A stretch of 64,000 nt of DNA, taken from positions 17,961 to 81,960 of the forward strand of contig JAJYSP010000009.1 of assembly GCA_021793515.1 (NCBI GenBank), given 5' to 3'. Below the pieces are notes generated by a model, which worked only from the letters and a program-made list of their open reading frames with translations, was not told the origin of the DNA and did not search any database. Position numbers and translations under genes: made by a program. Shown here in pieces: positions 11,163-22,503 of this stretch (positions are counted from its first letter, which is position 1; the number at the start of each line of letters is the position of its first letter). Source of the DNA: Actinomycetes bacterium (GTDB taxonomy: Bacteria; Actinomycetota; Acidimicrobiia; Acidimicrobiales; RAAP-2).

Positions 11163-12587
11163 CTAGCGTCGCGCGTGCAGTTCGGCGATCACGGCCTTGC
11201 CGTTCGCCCGACCACGCGTCTCGCGCATGACGAGTCCGATGAAGAACTGGGCGAGTTTGTCGTCGCCCGCACAGAAGCGCGCCCACTCGTCAGGGTGGGC
11301 CGCGATCAAGGTCGCGACGATGTCGCCGAGCGAATCGTCCGAGAGCTGTTCGAATCCCTTCGCCGCGGCGACGGCGACGGGATCGCCGCCCGTGGCGAGC
11401 AGGTCGGCCAGCACGGCCTTGGACTGGGTGGCCGAGAGCTGGCCACGGGACTCCATCGCGACCGTGGCCACGAAGGCGTCCTCCATGAGCTTCGAGACGT
11501 CCCCGGCGGCGGCGAGCTCGTTGGCGACGCGCGCCACGGCAATGGCCACGTCACCCCCGGCGGCGGCCGTCGCGTGGACGTAGCGCTCGAGACCGAGGTC
11601 GATGACCACGTCGATCGCGTCACGCTGGGCGTCGCTCGCCTGACCGAGGAGTGCCACCATCGCGGCGCGTCGCTCGGCTGGCATCGGGCCCAAGGACTCA
11701 GCCACGCTACGCTGCCAGTCGGCGTCCGGTGCCAGGTCGACCAGATCGGGCTCGCGGAAGTAGCGGTAGTCCTCGGCCTCCTCCTTCACGCGCATCGTCG
11801 AAGTCGCCCCCACGGTCTCGTCCCAGTGCCGGGTCTCTTGTCGAACGACGCCGCCCCCCTCGATGAGGGCCACCTGTCGCTCGGCCTCGAACTCGATCGC
11901 CCGGTGCAGGCTACGCAGCGAATTGAGGTTCTTGATCTCACAGCGGGTCCCGAAGGGGTCACCACTACGGCGAACCGAGACGTTGGCGTCGATGCGCATC
12001 GACCCCTCCTCCATCCGGCCATCTGAGGCGCCAGTCGCGATCAGCACCGCTCGCAACTCGCTCGCGTAGAGTCGCGCCTGGGCGGCTGAACGGATATCGG
12101 GACCCGAGACGATCTCAACGAGTGGCACGCCGGAGCGGTTGTAGTCCACGAGCGAGCGTTCCGCGCCGTGAATGCGTCCGCTGACGCCGAGGTGCGTCGA
12201 CTTGCCCGTGTCCTCCTCCAGGTGCGCGCGCTCGATGCTCACCCGAGACCCGTCGGGCAGGTCGAGGTACCCGCCCGAGTTGATCGGCAGGTCGTACTGG
12301 GAGATCTGGAAGTCCTTGGGCATGTCGGGGTAGAAGTAGTTCTTGCGGTGGAACGTCGAGGGCGCGATCGTGGCGTGCAACGCCATGCCGATCGCCATCG
12401 CCATCGAGACCGCCTGCTTGTTCAGCACCGGCAGCGAGCCGGGCAGGCCCAGGCACACCGGGCAGACGTTCGTGTTCGCCTCGGCGCCAAAGGCGTTGGC
12501 ACATCCACAGAACATCTTGGTGGCCGTGCGCAGTTCGGTGTGGACCTCGAGTCCGACAACCATCTCCCAGCCCGCTGGCAACGTCAT
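11163..12587 (-). CDS. gatB: Asp-tRNA(Asn)/Glu-tRNA(Gln) amidotransferase subunit B
   Basis: GatB binds the misacylated Glu-tRNA(Gln) or Asp-tRNA(Asn), activates it with ATP and receives ammonia from GatA. The 474-residue protein has the N-terminal signature WEMVVGLEVHTELRT, the zinc-site-like CGCANAFGA...CPVCLGLPGSLPVLN, the SRGGVPLVEI-type strand (here NRSGVPLVEIVSGPD) and the C-terminal YqeY-like tail domain. The start ATG overlaps the gatA stop by four bases (ATGA). A GatCAB operon normally indicates that Gln-tRNA and/or Asn-tRNA are made by transamidation. Confidence 0.96.
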   Translation of the reverse strand: MTLPAGWEMVVGLEVHTELRTATKMFCGCANAFGAEANTNVCPVCLGLPGSLPVLNKQAVSMAMAIGMALHATIAPSTFHRKNYFYPDMPKDFQISQYDLPINSGGYLDLPDGSRVSIERAHLEEDTGKSTHLGVSGRIHGAERSLVDYNRSGVPLVEIVSGPDIRSAAQARLYASELRAVLIATGASDGRMEEGSMRIDANVSVRRSGDPFGTRCEIKNLNSLRSLHRAIEFEAERQVALIEGGGVVRQETRHWDETVGATSTMRVKEEAEDYRYFREPDLVDLAPDADWQRSVAESLGPMPAERRAAMVALLGQASDAQRDAIDVVIDLGLERYVHATAAAGGDVAIAVARVANELAAAGDVSKLMEDAFVATVAMESRGQLSATQSKAVLADLLATGGDPVAVAAAKGFEQLSDDSLGDIVATLIAAHPDEWARFCAGDDKLAQFFIGLVMRETRGRANGKAVIAELHARR

Positions 12588-14005
12588 GATCCTCGCTCCG
12601 CGTCTTCGAGCACGGTGGCCGCGGCGAAGAGCCGCGCTTCGCTACGACCCGGTCCGAGCAGCTGGACGCCGATCGGCAGGTCCGCCTCGCCTCGACCGAA
12701 GGGGACCGAGAGCGCAGCCTCGCCGGCCAGGTTCGTCGGAATCGTGAAGACGTCCGACAGGTACATGGCCATCGGGTCGTTCGTCTTGGATCCAAAGGTG
12801 AAGGCGACCGAGGGAGTCGTAGCCCCAAGCAGCAGGTCGACGTCCTCGTACGCGCGGCGGAACGCGTCGCGCATCTGCGTGCGGACCTTCAGCGCCTGGC
12901 CGTAGTAGGCGTCGTAGTACCCCGCCGACAGCGCGTAGGTCCCGAGCATGATCCGTCGCTTCACCTCGGCCCCGAAACCCGCCGTACGGGTCGCCTCATT
13001 CATCGCCGCAACATCGTCGGCGTCTACGCGGAGCCCGTAACGCACGCCGTCGTAACGCGCGAGGTTGCTCGACGCCTCGGCCGGTGCGATGAGGTAGTAA
13101 GCGCTGAGTCCGAGCCGCAACTCGGGGATCGACAACTCGACGATCGTGGCCCCGGCGGCCGCGAGTACCGCCGCGGCCCGTTCGACGGCGTCCACGATCT
13201 CGGCGTCAGCGCCGTCAATCAGCTCACGAACCAACCCGATCCGCTGTCCCGCCACACCGTCGTCGAGGTGCGAGACGAGGTTCGGTGACGGTTCGGGCAA
13301 AGACGTCGAATCCATCGGGTCGTGGCCCGCGATGACTTCGAGCAGTAACGCCGCGTCCGCGACGTTCGCCGCGAAGGGACCGATCTGGTCGAGCGAGCTC
13401 GCAAAGGCGATCAGACCGTATCGTGAGACCAACCCGTAGGTTGGCTTGACGCCGACGATGCCACAGAGGGCGGCGGGCTGTCTGATCGACCCGCCGGTGT
13501 CACTGCCGAGTGCGAGGGGGGTCATGGCCGCGGCGACGGCGGCCGCGGAACCGCCCGAGGATCCACCAGGCACCCGGGTGGGGTCGAGCGGGTTACGGGT
13601 GGGTCCGAACGCGGAGGTCTCGGTCGACGAGCCCATCGCGAATTCGTCGAGGTTGGTCTTACCCATCGGCACGGCACCAGCCCCGAGGAGCCGGTCGACG
13701 ACCGTCGCGCTGTAGGGCGGACGCCACCCTTCGAGGATCCGCGACGAGCAGGTCGTTGGGACTCCGACCTGACACAGGTTGTCCTTGAGTGCGATCGGCA
13801 CCCCGGCGAGCCGTCCCGGGTCGGCGCCGCGGGCGACCGCGTCGTCGACGCGCGCCGCCGCCGCCATCGCTCCGTCCTCGTCAATGTGCAAAAAGACGTT
13901 TAGTTCGTCGTTACGGGCCCGGATCGCCTCGAGCGATTCCTGGGCGAGCGTTGTCGCGCTCAGTTCGCCGGCGCGCACGCCTTCGGCCATGGTGATTGCG
14001 TTCAC
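12584..14005 (-). CDS. gatA: Asp-tRNA(Asn)/Glu-tRNA(Gln) amidotransferase subunit A
   Basis: GatA is the glutaminase of the complex. The 473-residue amidase has the Ser-cisSer-Lys triad motifs: Lys in PIALKDNLC, the Gly/Ser-rich GGSSGGSAAAVAA and the nucleophile region GSDTGGSIRQPAA. The best start is GTG at 14005, which overlaps the gatC stop (GTGA) and gives VNAITMAEGVRAGELS. A start 36 bases further upstream would run deeper into gatC without a clear ribosome site. The downstream gatB is coupled by ATGA. Confidence 0.95.
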   Translation of the reverse strand: MNAITMAEGVRAGELSATTLAQESLEAIRARNDELNVFLHIDEDGAMAAAARVDDAVARGADPGRLAGVPIALKDNLCQVGVPTTCSSRILEGWRPPYSATVVDRLLGAGAVPMGKTNLDEFAMGSSTETSAFGPTRNPLDPTRVPGGSSGGSAAAVAAAMTPLALGSDTGGSIRQPAALCGIVGVKPTYGLVSRYGLIAFASSLDQIGPFAANVADAALLLEVIAGHDPMDSTSLPEPSPNLVSHLDDGVAGQRIGLVRELIDGADAEIVDAVERAAAVLAAAGATIVELSIPELRLGLSAYYLIAPAEASSNLARYDGVRYGLRVDADDVAAMNEATRTAGFGAEVKRRIMLGTYALSAGYYDAYYGQALKVRTQMRDAFRRAYEDVDLLLGATTPSVAFTFGSKTNDPMAMYLSDVFTIPTNLAGEAALSVPFGRGEADLPIGVQLLGPGRSEARLFAAATVLEDAERGS

Positions 14006-14301
14006 GGCGCCTCCCCCATGATCCGCGGCACGGCGAAACAACCGTCTTCAGCGTCAGGAGCGGCCGCGAGCACGGCGTCGCGGGCGAGGCTCGGACGTAC
14101 GACGTCTTCACGGACCACATTGATCAGGTCGTACGGGTGCGCCGTCGCGATGACGTCGGCGAGGTCGAGTGACTGCATGTCGGCTGCGTGGTCGAGGATG
14201 CGAGCCAACTGCACGGTGAACAGGTCGAGCTCCTCGTCACTCAGACGCAACCGCGCGAGCTTGGCGACGTGGGCGACCTCGGTGCGGGTGAGCCCGCTCA
14301 C
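14002..14301 (-). CDS. gatC: Asp-tRNA(Asn)/Glu-tRNA(Gln) amidotransferase subunit C
   Basis: GatC is the small chaperone-like subunit that wraps around GatA and GatB. The 99-residue product shows the family pattern LTRTEVAHVAKLARLRLSDEE, the FTVQLARILDHA helix and the C-terminal Arg/Asp segment LARDAVLAAAPDAEDGCFAVPRIMGEAP. It overlaps both neighbours by four bases, so esterase, gatC, gatA and gatB form one tightly coupled unit. Confidence 0.93.
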   Translation of the reverse strand: MSGLTRTEVAHVAKLARLRLSDEELDLFTVQLARILDHAADMQSLDLADVIATAHPYDLINVVREDVVRPSLARDAVLAAAPDAEDGCFAVPRIMGEAP

Positions 14302-15050
14302 GGGGCGACCGTCTTGTGGATGAAGTCACGCGTCAGGGACTCCACGACGGGCTGATCGTTGTCGATCGTGGCGACGTGGAATGAGTTCTCCAGCCAAACC
14401 CGTTCGATGGGACCGCGGACGCGTGCGACGAGGTCGTCACCGTTGTCCGCGGTCACGACGTGGTCTTCACGGCTCGAGAGCAGGAGGCTCGGGGCCACGA
14501 TCGACCCCAGCGCGTCATAGACCTCGCCGATGCCGTCAAAGAGACTCTTCGCGCACGCGAGGGGCGTCGCGTCGTAGGCGAGTTCACTCACGCCCTCGCG
14601 CTTCACGTCCGATCCGATGGCGTCAATCGTCGTGAGTCCGGCTTCGATGAGTTGGTTGAGGCCGTCGATCATCTCGGGGACGGGGGGCTTGACGAGCGGG
14701 TTGATGAAGACGACGGCACCGACGTCGCGGCGCTGGGCGATGTAGGCGCTCAATCCGCCACCCATCGACAAGCCCACGACCGCGACCCGTGCGGTCCGTG
14801 CAGCGAGGTCGTCGTAGGCATCAAGGGCGGCACCCGTCCAGTCAGCCCAGCTCGTCGTCATCATGTCGGCCACCGATGTGCCGTGGCCCGGCAGGCGTGG
14901 CAACGAGATAGTGAAGCCGTCAGCGGCGAGGAACTCGGCCAGTGGCCGCACCGAGGAGGGATTGCCGGTGAACCCGTGCAGCACGAGCACCCCGATGTCG
15001 CCACCGGTCGCCTCGTAGGGCTCGCAGCCGGGGAGTATGGCAGTCGTCAT
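14298..15050 (-). CDS. Alpha/beta hydrolase, carboxylesterase / monoacylglycerol-lipase-like
   Basis: A 250-residue serine hydrolase of the Est30/YvaK type that cleaves short-chain esters or monoglycerides. The oxyanion strand is VLVLHGFTGNPSS, the nucleophile elbow GLSMGGGL, the acid is the Asp in SSREDHVV and the base is the His in NSFHVATIDND. No signal peptide is seen, so it is cytoplasmic. It is the first gene of the gat unit, overlapping gatC by four bases, although its link to tRNA amidation is unknown. The ATG is preceded by TAGTCT at seven bases and by no Shine-Dalgarno sequence. Confidence 0.87.
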   Translation of the reverse strand: MTTAILPGCEPYEATGGDIGVLVLHGFTGNPSSVRPLAEFLAADGFTISLPRLPGHGTSVADMMTTSWADWTGAALDAYDDLAARTARVAVVGLSMGGGLSAYIAQRRDVGAVVFINPLVKPPVPEMIDGLNQLIEAGLTTIDAIGSDVKREGVSELAYDATPLACAKSLFDGIGEVYDALGSIVAPSLLLSSREDHVVTADNGDDLVARVRGPIERVWLENSFHVATIDNDQPVVESLTRDFIHKTVAP

Positions 15051-15057
15051 GGCTCAC

Positions 15058-15063
15058 AGACTA
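15058..15063 (-). promoter_or_regulatory. -10 box for a leaderless esterase-gatCAB transcript
   Basis: TAGTCT on the minus strand, seven bases before the ATG at 15050. It touches the hairpin at 15063-15083. Confidence 0.45.
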
Positions 15064-15083
15064 CCGGCCGCGCCGCGGCCGGT
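15063..15083 (-). terminator. GC-rich hairpin after the SDR gene
   Basis: Arms ACCGGCCGCG and CGCGGCCGGT with one central base form a perfect inverted repeat 20 bases past the SDR stop on the minus strand. There is no T-tract, so it may act as a stabilising or rho-assisted 3' end rather than a classic terminator. Confidence 0.5.
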
Positions 15084-15102
15084 CGGTGGCTAACGGGCTC
15101 GA

Positions 15103-15981
15103 TCAGCCGAGCAGGGTCGGCAACTGAGCGGCGAGGTCCGCCACCGCCCACCGGTCGTCGCGTTCGAGGGTCTCAGTCATCGTCCAATTCTGGAAGAGTC
15201 GCACCGTTCCGCCCTGGACGAAGAAGACACGTCCGGTGGCGGTGCAGTCGGCCATCGCCAACGTCGCGACCAATGGCGAGATGTTGGCGGGGTCCCACAC
15301 GTCAAAGGCTGCTTCATCGCTCGGCTTGACGACGTAGTCCGCGAGGCCCGGGGTCGACTCGGTCATCCGGGTTCGCGCGGCCGGTGCGATGGCGTTCGCC
15401 CGCACGCCGTAGCGGCCCAGCTCCTCGGCGATGATTACCGTGAAAGCGGCGATGCCCGCCTTCGCGGCGCCGTAGTTGGACTGGCCGATGTTGCCGAGCA
15501 ACCCCGAGGTCGATGACGTGTTGATGATCGAGGCGTTGACCGGGTGGCCGGCCTTGGCCCGCTCACGCCAGTACGTCGCCGCGTGGCGCGTGGGAACGAA
15601 ATGGCCCTTCAAGTGGACGTTGATGACCGCGTCCCAATCCGACTCCGAAAGGTTCACGAGCACCCGATCACGCAGGATCCCGGCGTTGTTGACCAGGACA
15701 TCCAACTCGCCGTAGGTGTCAAGGGCCGTCTGGATCAGCCGGGCACCACCGTCCCACTCGGCCACGTTGTCGTGGTTGGCGACGGCCTCGCCCCCGAAGG
15801 CACGAATCTCGGCGACGACCTCCTCGGCGGGTGTGGCCGCACTCGCCGAACCGTCCAGGGCCCCGCCCAAGTCGTTCACGACGACCTTCGCGCCCTCGGC
15901 GGCGAACAGCAACGCGTGCTCGCGACCGATTCCGCGGCCGGCACCGGTGATAATCGCTACTCGACCGTCCAACGCGCCCAT
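15103..15981 (-). CDS. Short-chain dehydrogenase/reductase, acyl-CoA or ketoacyl type
   Basis: A 292-residue classical SDR. The NAD(P) motif is TGAGRGIGREHALLFA, followed by VVVNDLGG, typical of multifunctional-enzyme-like 3-hydroxyacyl-CoA dehydrogenases. NNAGI is present, the catalytic Ser lies in NTSSTSGLLGN and YxxxK in SNYGAAKAG. The long insert after DLGG and the RVFFVQGGTVRLFQNW C-terminus resemble the SDRs of actinobacterial lipid or steroid degradation. The ATG at 15981 has AGGGAG about six bases upstream, better than the adjacent GTG at 15984. A -10-like TACAAT lies at 16009-16014. The substrate is not determined. Confidence 0.87.
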   Translation of the reverse strand: MGALDGRVAIITGAGRGIGREHALLFAAEGAKVVVNDLGGALDGSASAATPAEEVVAEIRAFGGEAVANHDNVAEWDGGARLIQTALDTYGELDVLVNNAGILRDRVLVNLSESDWDAVINVHLKGHFVPTRHAATYWRERAKAGHPVNASIINTSSTSGLLGNIGQSNYGAAKAGIAAFTVIIAEELGRYGVRANAIAPAARTRMTESTPGLADYVVKPSDEAAFDVWDPANISPLVATLAMADCTATGRVFFVQGGTVRLFQNWTMTETLERDDRWAVADLAAQLPTLLG

Positions 15982-16031
15982 CACAACTCCCTCACTCGTC
16001 CTCGCCCGATTGTAGTGAGGTGTCGGTGGCC

Positions 16032-16319
16032 CTACCGTCGCCAGAACGCCGGTGGCCGCGCGTGGGCGTGGTAGTGGTCGGGGATGTTACGCATGTGGTC
16101 ATCGATCGTCCACTGGCCGACGCCGAGTTCACGGTCGGCCACCGCCGCGAGTCGTTCGTGGAGCTGTCGTTTGAGATCCTCGGGCGGCGCGGCGTCGTGG
16201 TTACGCCACACCACCATGGGCACGAGACAGATCTCGCAGTCCGCGATCCAACACAGCTCGTCCTCGACGTAACGCGTCGTGATCACCGCCGCTTGGCAGA
16301 GTTCACAGTCGTCGTTCAC
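16032..16319 (-). CDS. Small CxxC protein of unknown function
   Basis: A 95-residue frame starts with GTG at 16319, overlapping the stop of the PASTA gene (GTGA). It has two CxxC pairs, CELC at residues 5-8 and CEIC near residue 28, with WIAD between them, which would suit one bound zinc ion. The C-terminal half is polar and ends DHMRNIPDHYHAHARPPAFWRR, with several histidines. The composition, the coupling and the lack of a competing gene on either strand argue that it is a real gene. I do not recognise a named family. Its placement suggests expression together with ligA and the PASTA protein. Confidence 0.72.
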   Translation of the reverse strand: MNDDCELCQAAVITTRYVEDELCWIADCEICLVPMVVWRNHDAAPPEDLKRQLHERLAAVADRELGVGQWTIDDHMRNIPDHYHAHARPPAFWRR

Positions 16320-18193
16320 TTGACGTTGACGATGATCGTGGACCGGTACGGCACCATCGTGCCCGGCGCCGGAATCGTCGATACCACCTTGGTCCAAGTC
16401 CCGTTGGCCGATCCCGGCCCCTTGGTGTGGAAGAAGAGGACGGCTTTCTTGAAGGCCGCGAACGTCTGGGACTGATCCATGCCGATCACGTTGGGTACCG
16501 GCCGCGGTCCGGTACCGGCGACCGTCGTGGTCGCGGGTGCGGGCGTCGTCGTGGGCGTCGTCGTGGTCGGCGCGGGCGCAGTGGTCGTGGACGACGTCGT
16601 AGTCGACGTCGTGGTCGGTGTGGGACCCTTGCTCAACGCAAGCACAACCGTCGCCCCTGGGGGCACGCTCGCGGGGTTTGAGAACCCGTGGTAGATCACC
16701 GAGACGACCTGACCCGCAGCGCGAGAACTCACGACGTAGGCCGTGCTCGGACACGTCGCGGTGATCCCCGCCTTCTTGAGCGCCGCTGTTGCCACGGCAC
16801 AGGTCTCACCGACCACAGTCGGCAGTGTGACGCGAGCGGCGCCGTCTGAGACGGTGACGGTCACCACGGCGCCGGCCTTGGCGGAGCTGCCCGCCGCGGG
16901 CGACTGGGAGATGATCTCGTGGGCGGCGATGGTCGTCGAGCGCTGGTGACCGGCGACGCGCACGGTGAGCCCCTCGGCGCTCAACTGGCTCGCCGCCTGG
17001 CTCGTAGTGAGACCCACCAGCGATGGCACGGTGTGGCTCTGCGTCAACAGTCCGGACTTCCACACCGCGGCACCCGCGACGGCCGCGATCAGCACGATCG
17101 CGGCGAGCACGAGCGCGGCGCGCCGACGGCGCGGCGCCGGCACGATCGGGTACGGCTCGGAGGCGCGGGCGCGGGCCCGCGCGTCGGCGGCCGACACCCC
17201 CGGGGGGACCTGGCGGGCCGGTTGGGGACGCGGGAAACGTGTCGCCGGTGACTCGTCGTGATCGGAGCCCGCTATCTGTTCGGCCGACGGCGCGCGGAAC
17301 CCGATCGAGGTCCGCGGCTCGGAGGGTTGATAGTGCGCGAGCAGCGGCATCATCCGGTTCACGGGCGTGATGGCCAACGGGGAGGGATCGGTGACACTCG
17401 CGGTGAGTCGGTTCGCGAACTGCTCCGCCGAGAGGCGAAGCAGCGGATCGGGGACCGCCGCCTGGGCCAGGATCATGTCGAGGGTCCCGAGCTCGGGGCG
17501 GATCGGCAGCGGCGTATTGATCCGAGCCCGCAGCATGGCGTCGGCCGACACCGCATCGAAGGGGGCTTCGCCCGTCGCGGCCTCGAACAGAATCAACGCG
17601 AGGGCGTACACGTCGGACTTCGCGTCCCCCGGTGCGCCCTGGGCCTGCTCGGGGCTCAGGTAGCGCACGTCGTTGATCGAGTAGTGACCCGGGTGCATCG
17701 TGCGCAGCCCCGACATGGCGACGTCGCTGACGCGCACACCACCATCGTCACCGATCAATAACTTGCTCGGCGACAGCGATCCGTGAACGATCCCGTTGGC
17801 GTGCAGGTACGCAAGGGCCGAGGCCACGTCGCTGCCCAACTTGGCGGTGTCGCCGACGTCGAGCCGACGGCCCGCGGCCAACACGTCCTCGAGCGAGCCA
17901 CCGCTCATGTACTCGCTCACCACGAAGATCGAGCCCGATTCCTGACCGCCGTCGAAGACCCGTGCGAGGTGCGGATGGCTCAACGTCGCCGAGCGGATGA
18001 TCTGGTCGCGGAATGTTCGGCGTACGTCTTCGTGCTCGGCCAACTGCGGGAGCAGGACCTTCAAGATCACCGTACGGTGCAGGGTGCGATCCTCGGCGAC
18101 GTAGACCTCAGCCGTCGACCCGACGCCCACGGTATCGGTGATGCGGTAGCGACCGACGACGTCATGACCGGGTGCGAACGTGTAGGTAGACAT
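16316..18193 (-). CDS. PASTA-domain Ser/Thr kinase homologue, predicted pseudokinase
   Basis: The layout is that of PknB/PrkC: a kinase-like domain (about 13-270), a basic/proline-rich linker, one membrane helix (about 359-378), PASTA repeats from about 388, a Thr/Pro-rich stretch and a last PASTA-like repeat at the C-terminus. The ATP-side Gly loop GVGSTAEVY and the Lys in VILK (K45) remain. The HRDxKxxN motif reads HGSLSPSK (137-144), so the catalytic Asp and Asn are gone. DFG reads DVA, and the helix-C Glu position appears to be Gln. SPEQA is kept. It is therefore probably a membrane sensor or scaffold that binds muropeptide-like ligands outside but does not phosphorylate. The start could also be TTG at 18205; ATG at 18193 gives MSTYTFAPG. 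Confidence 0.85.
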   Translation of the reverse strand: MSTYTFAPGHDVVGRYRITDTVGVGSTAEVYVAEDRTLHRTVILKVLLPQLAEHEDVRRTFRDQIIRSATLSHPHLARVFDGGQESGSIFVVSEYMSGGSLEDVLAAGRRLDVGDTAKLGSDVASALAYLHANGIVHGSLSPSKLLIGDDGGVRVSDVAMSGLRTMHPGHYSINDVRYLSPEQAQGAPGDAKSDVYALALILFEAATGEAPFDAVSADAMLRARINTPLPIRPELGTLDMILAQAAVPDPLLRLSAEQFANRLTASVTDPSPLAITPVNRMMPLLAHYQPSEPRTSIGFRAPSAEQIAGSDHDESPATRFPRPQPARQVPPGVSAADARARARASEPYPIVPAPRRRRAALVLAAIVLIAAVAGAAVWKSGLLTQSHTVPSLVGLTTSQAASQLSAEGLTVRVAGHQRSTTIAAHEIISQSPAAGSSAKAGAVVTVTVSDGAARVTLPTVVGETCAVATAALKKAGITATCPSTAYVVSSRAAGQVVSVIYHGFSNPASVPPGATVVLALSKGPTPTTTSTTTSSTTTAPAPTTTTPTTTPAPATTTVAGTGPRPVPNVIGMDQSQTFAAFKKAVLFFHTKGPGSANGTWTKVVSTIPAPGTMVPYRSTIIVNVK

Positions 18194-18207
18194 GGGCAGA
18201 CCCAACC

Positions 18208-21314
<3,107 letters not shown>

Positions 21315-21348
21315 GGGACCAGTCTGCCAGCCCGACCCCCGAGATCGT

Positions 21349-22503
21349 TCAGCGGAGTTGGTGCACGATCCGCGCCAGGATCGCGATGACCGCGTCCACG
21401 TCGTTAGCGGTCGTCTCGGCCCCCATGGAGAACCGCAGCGATCCCCGGGCCCGGTCCGCGCTGACGCCCATGGCCTCGAGCACGTGGCTCGCCTGGCTCG
21501 CGCCGCTCGAGCAGCTGGCCGCCGCCGACGCGTAGACACCCGCCTGATCGAGCAGGAAGAGCAGCTCGTCACTCGCGAGACCCTCGAACGTCGCGTGCAC
21601 CGTCCCCGCGACACGCAACGCCCCGACGCTCGTGACCGTGCAACCCGGCAGTAGTGACAGGGCGTAGACCATCGTCGCCTGCAGCGCCTCGACGCGCTCG
21701 GTGACCTCGTCGAGCTCGCGAGCGGTCGCGCGCACCGCGGCGGCGAGGCCGACGGCCGCCGCGACGTCCACGGTCCCCCCGCGGTGACCCTGTTCCTGTC
21801 CGCCGCCGGGGACCAGTGCGTCAAAGGCGACGTCCCCTCGCACGACGAGGGCGCCCGCGTTCACCGGCCCGCCGAGTTTGTGCGCGCACAACGAGACCAT
21901 ATCGACCGACGCGGTCACCGTCGGGAGATACAGCCAGGGCGCAGCGGCGACCGCGTCGGTGTGCACCACGGATCCGCCATCGAAGGCACCGTGGGCGATC
22001 GCCGAGACGCCGTCGAGCGGTTGGCGCACGCCGATCTCGTTGTTGGCCGCCATCACACTGACGACGGCGGTGTCGGGACCGACTGCCTCACGCAGCGACT
22101 CGAGGTCCACGACGCCGTCGGCGTCGACTTCGACATAACGCACCGAGACGCTCGGGAAGTCCCGCGCCATCATCGCCGCGGCGTCGAGTACGGCGTGGTG
22201 TTCGACCCGCGAGACGACGATGGAGGTTGAGTCGTGGTGGCGGCGATGGAAGTTCGCCACCCCCGCGACCGCCAGCTGGCACGATTCGGTGCCACCGGCG
22301 GTGAAGACAACGCCTCCCGCCTCGGCGCCCACGAACTCGGCGACCACGTCACGAGCCTCCTCGACGGCCCGACGGGCCACGCGCGCCGCGCGGTGGCTAC
22401 CCGAGGGGTTGCCGACGACGCCGTGCTCCCACGGTTCCATCGCCGCGGCAACCTCATCTCGGCGCGGCGCGGACGCGGCGTGGTCGAAGTAGTAGGTCGT
22501 CAT
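21349..22503 (-). CDS. Cysteine desulfurase, NifS/IscS class
   Basis: This PLP enzyme takes sulfur from cysteine and holds it as a persulfide. The 384-residue protein shows YFDHAASAPRR, FTAGGTESCQLAV, the cofactor His in SRVEHHAVLD, the PLP Lys in LCAHKLGGP and the catalytic Cys in SAAASCSSGASQASHVL. That class I loop is typical of IscS/NifS rather than SufS. It precedes mnmA, so tRNA thiolation is the clearest role. Iron-sulfur assembly is possible but no isc or suf partner is visible. Its ATG overlaps the stop of the upstream aldehyde dehydrogenase by one base (TGATG). Confidence 0.92.
   Translation of the reverse strand: MTTYYFDHAASAPRRDEVAAAMEPWEHGVVGNPSGSHRAARVARRAVEEARDVVAEFVGAEAGGVVFTAGGTESCQLAVAGVANFHRRHHDSTSIVVSRVEHHAVLDAAAMMARDFPSVSVRYVEVDADGVVDLESLREAVGPDTAVVSVMAANNEIGVRQPLDGVSAIAHGAFDGGSVVHTDAVAAAPWLYLPTVTASVDMVSLCAHKLGGPVNAGALVVRGDVAFDALVPGGGQEQGHRGGTVDVAAAVGLAAAVRATARELDEVTERVEALQATMVYALSLLPGCTVTSVGALRVAGTVHATFEGLASDELLFLLDQAGVYASAAASCSSGASQASHVLEAMGVSADRARGSLRFSMGAETTANDVDAVIAILARIVHQLR

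Noticed and set aside
16551..16615. Tandem DNA repeat between PASTA repeats
   Set aside because: It is the low-complexity Thr/Pro codon stretch of the PASTA protein linker, not an independent repeat element.
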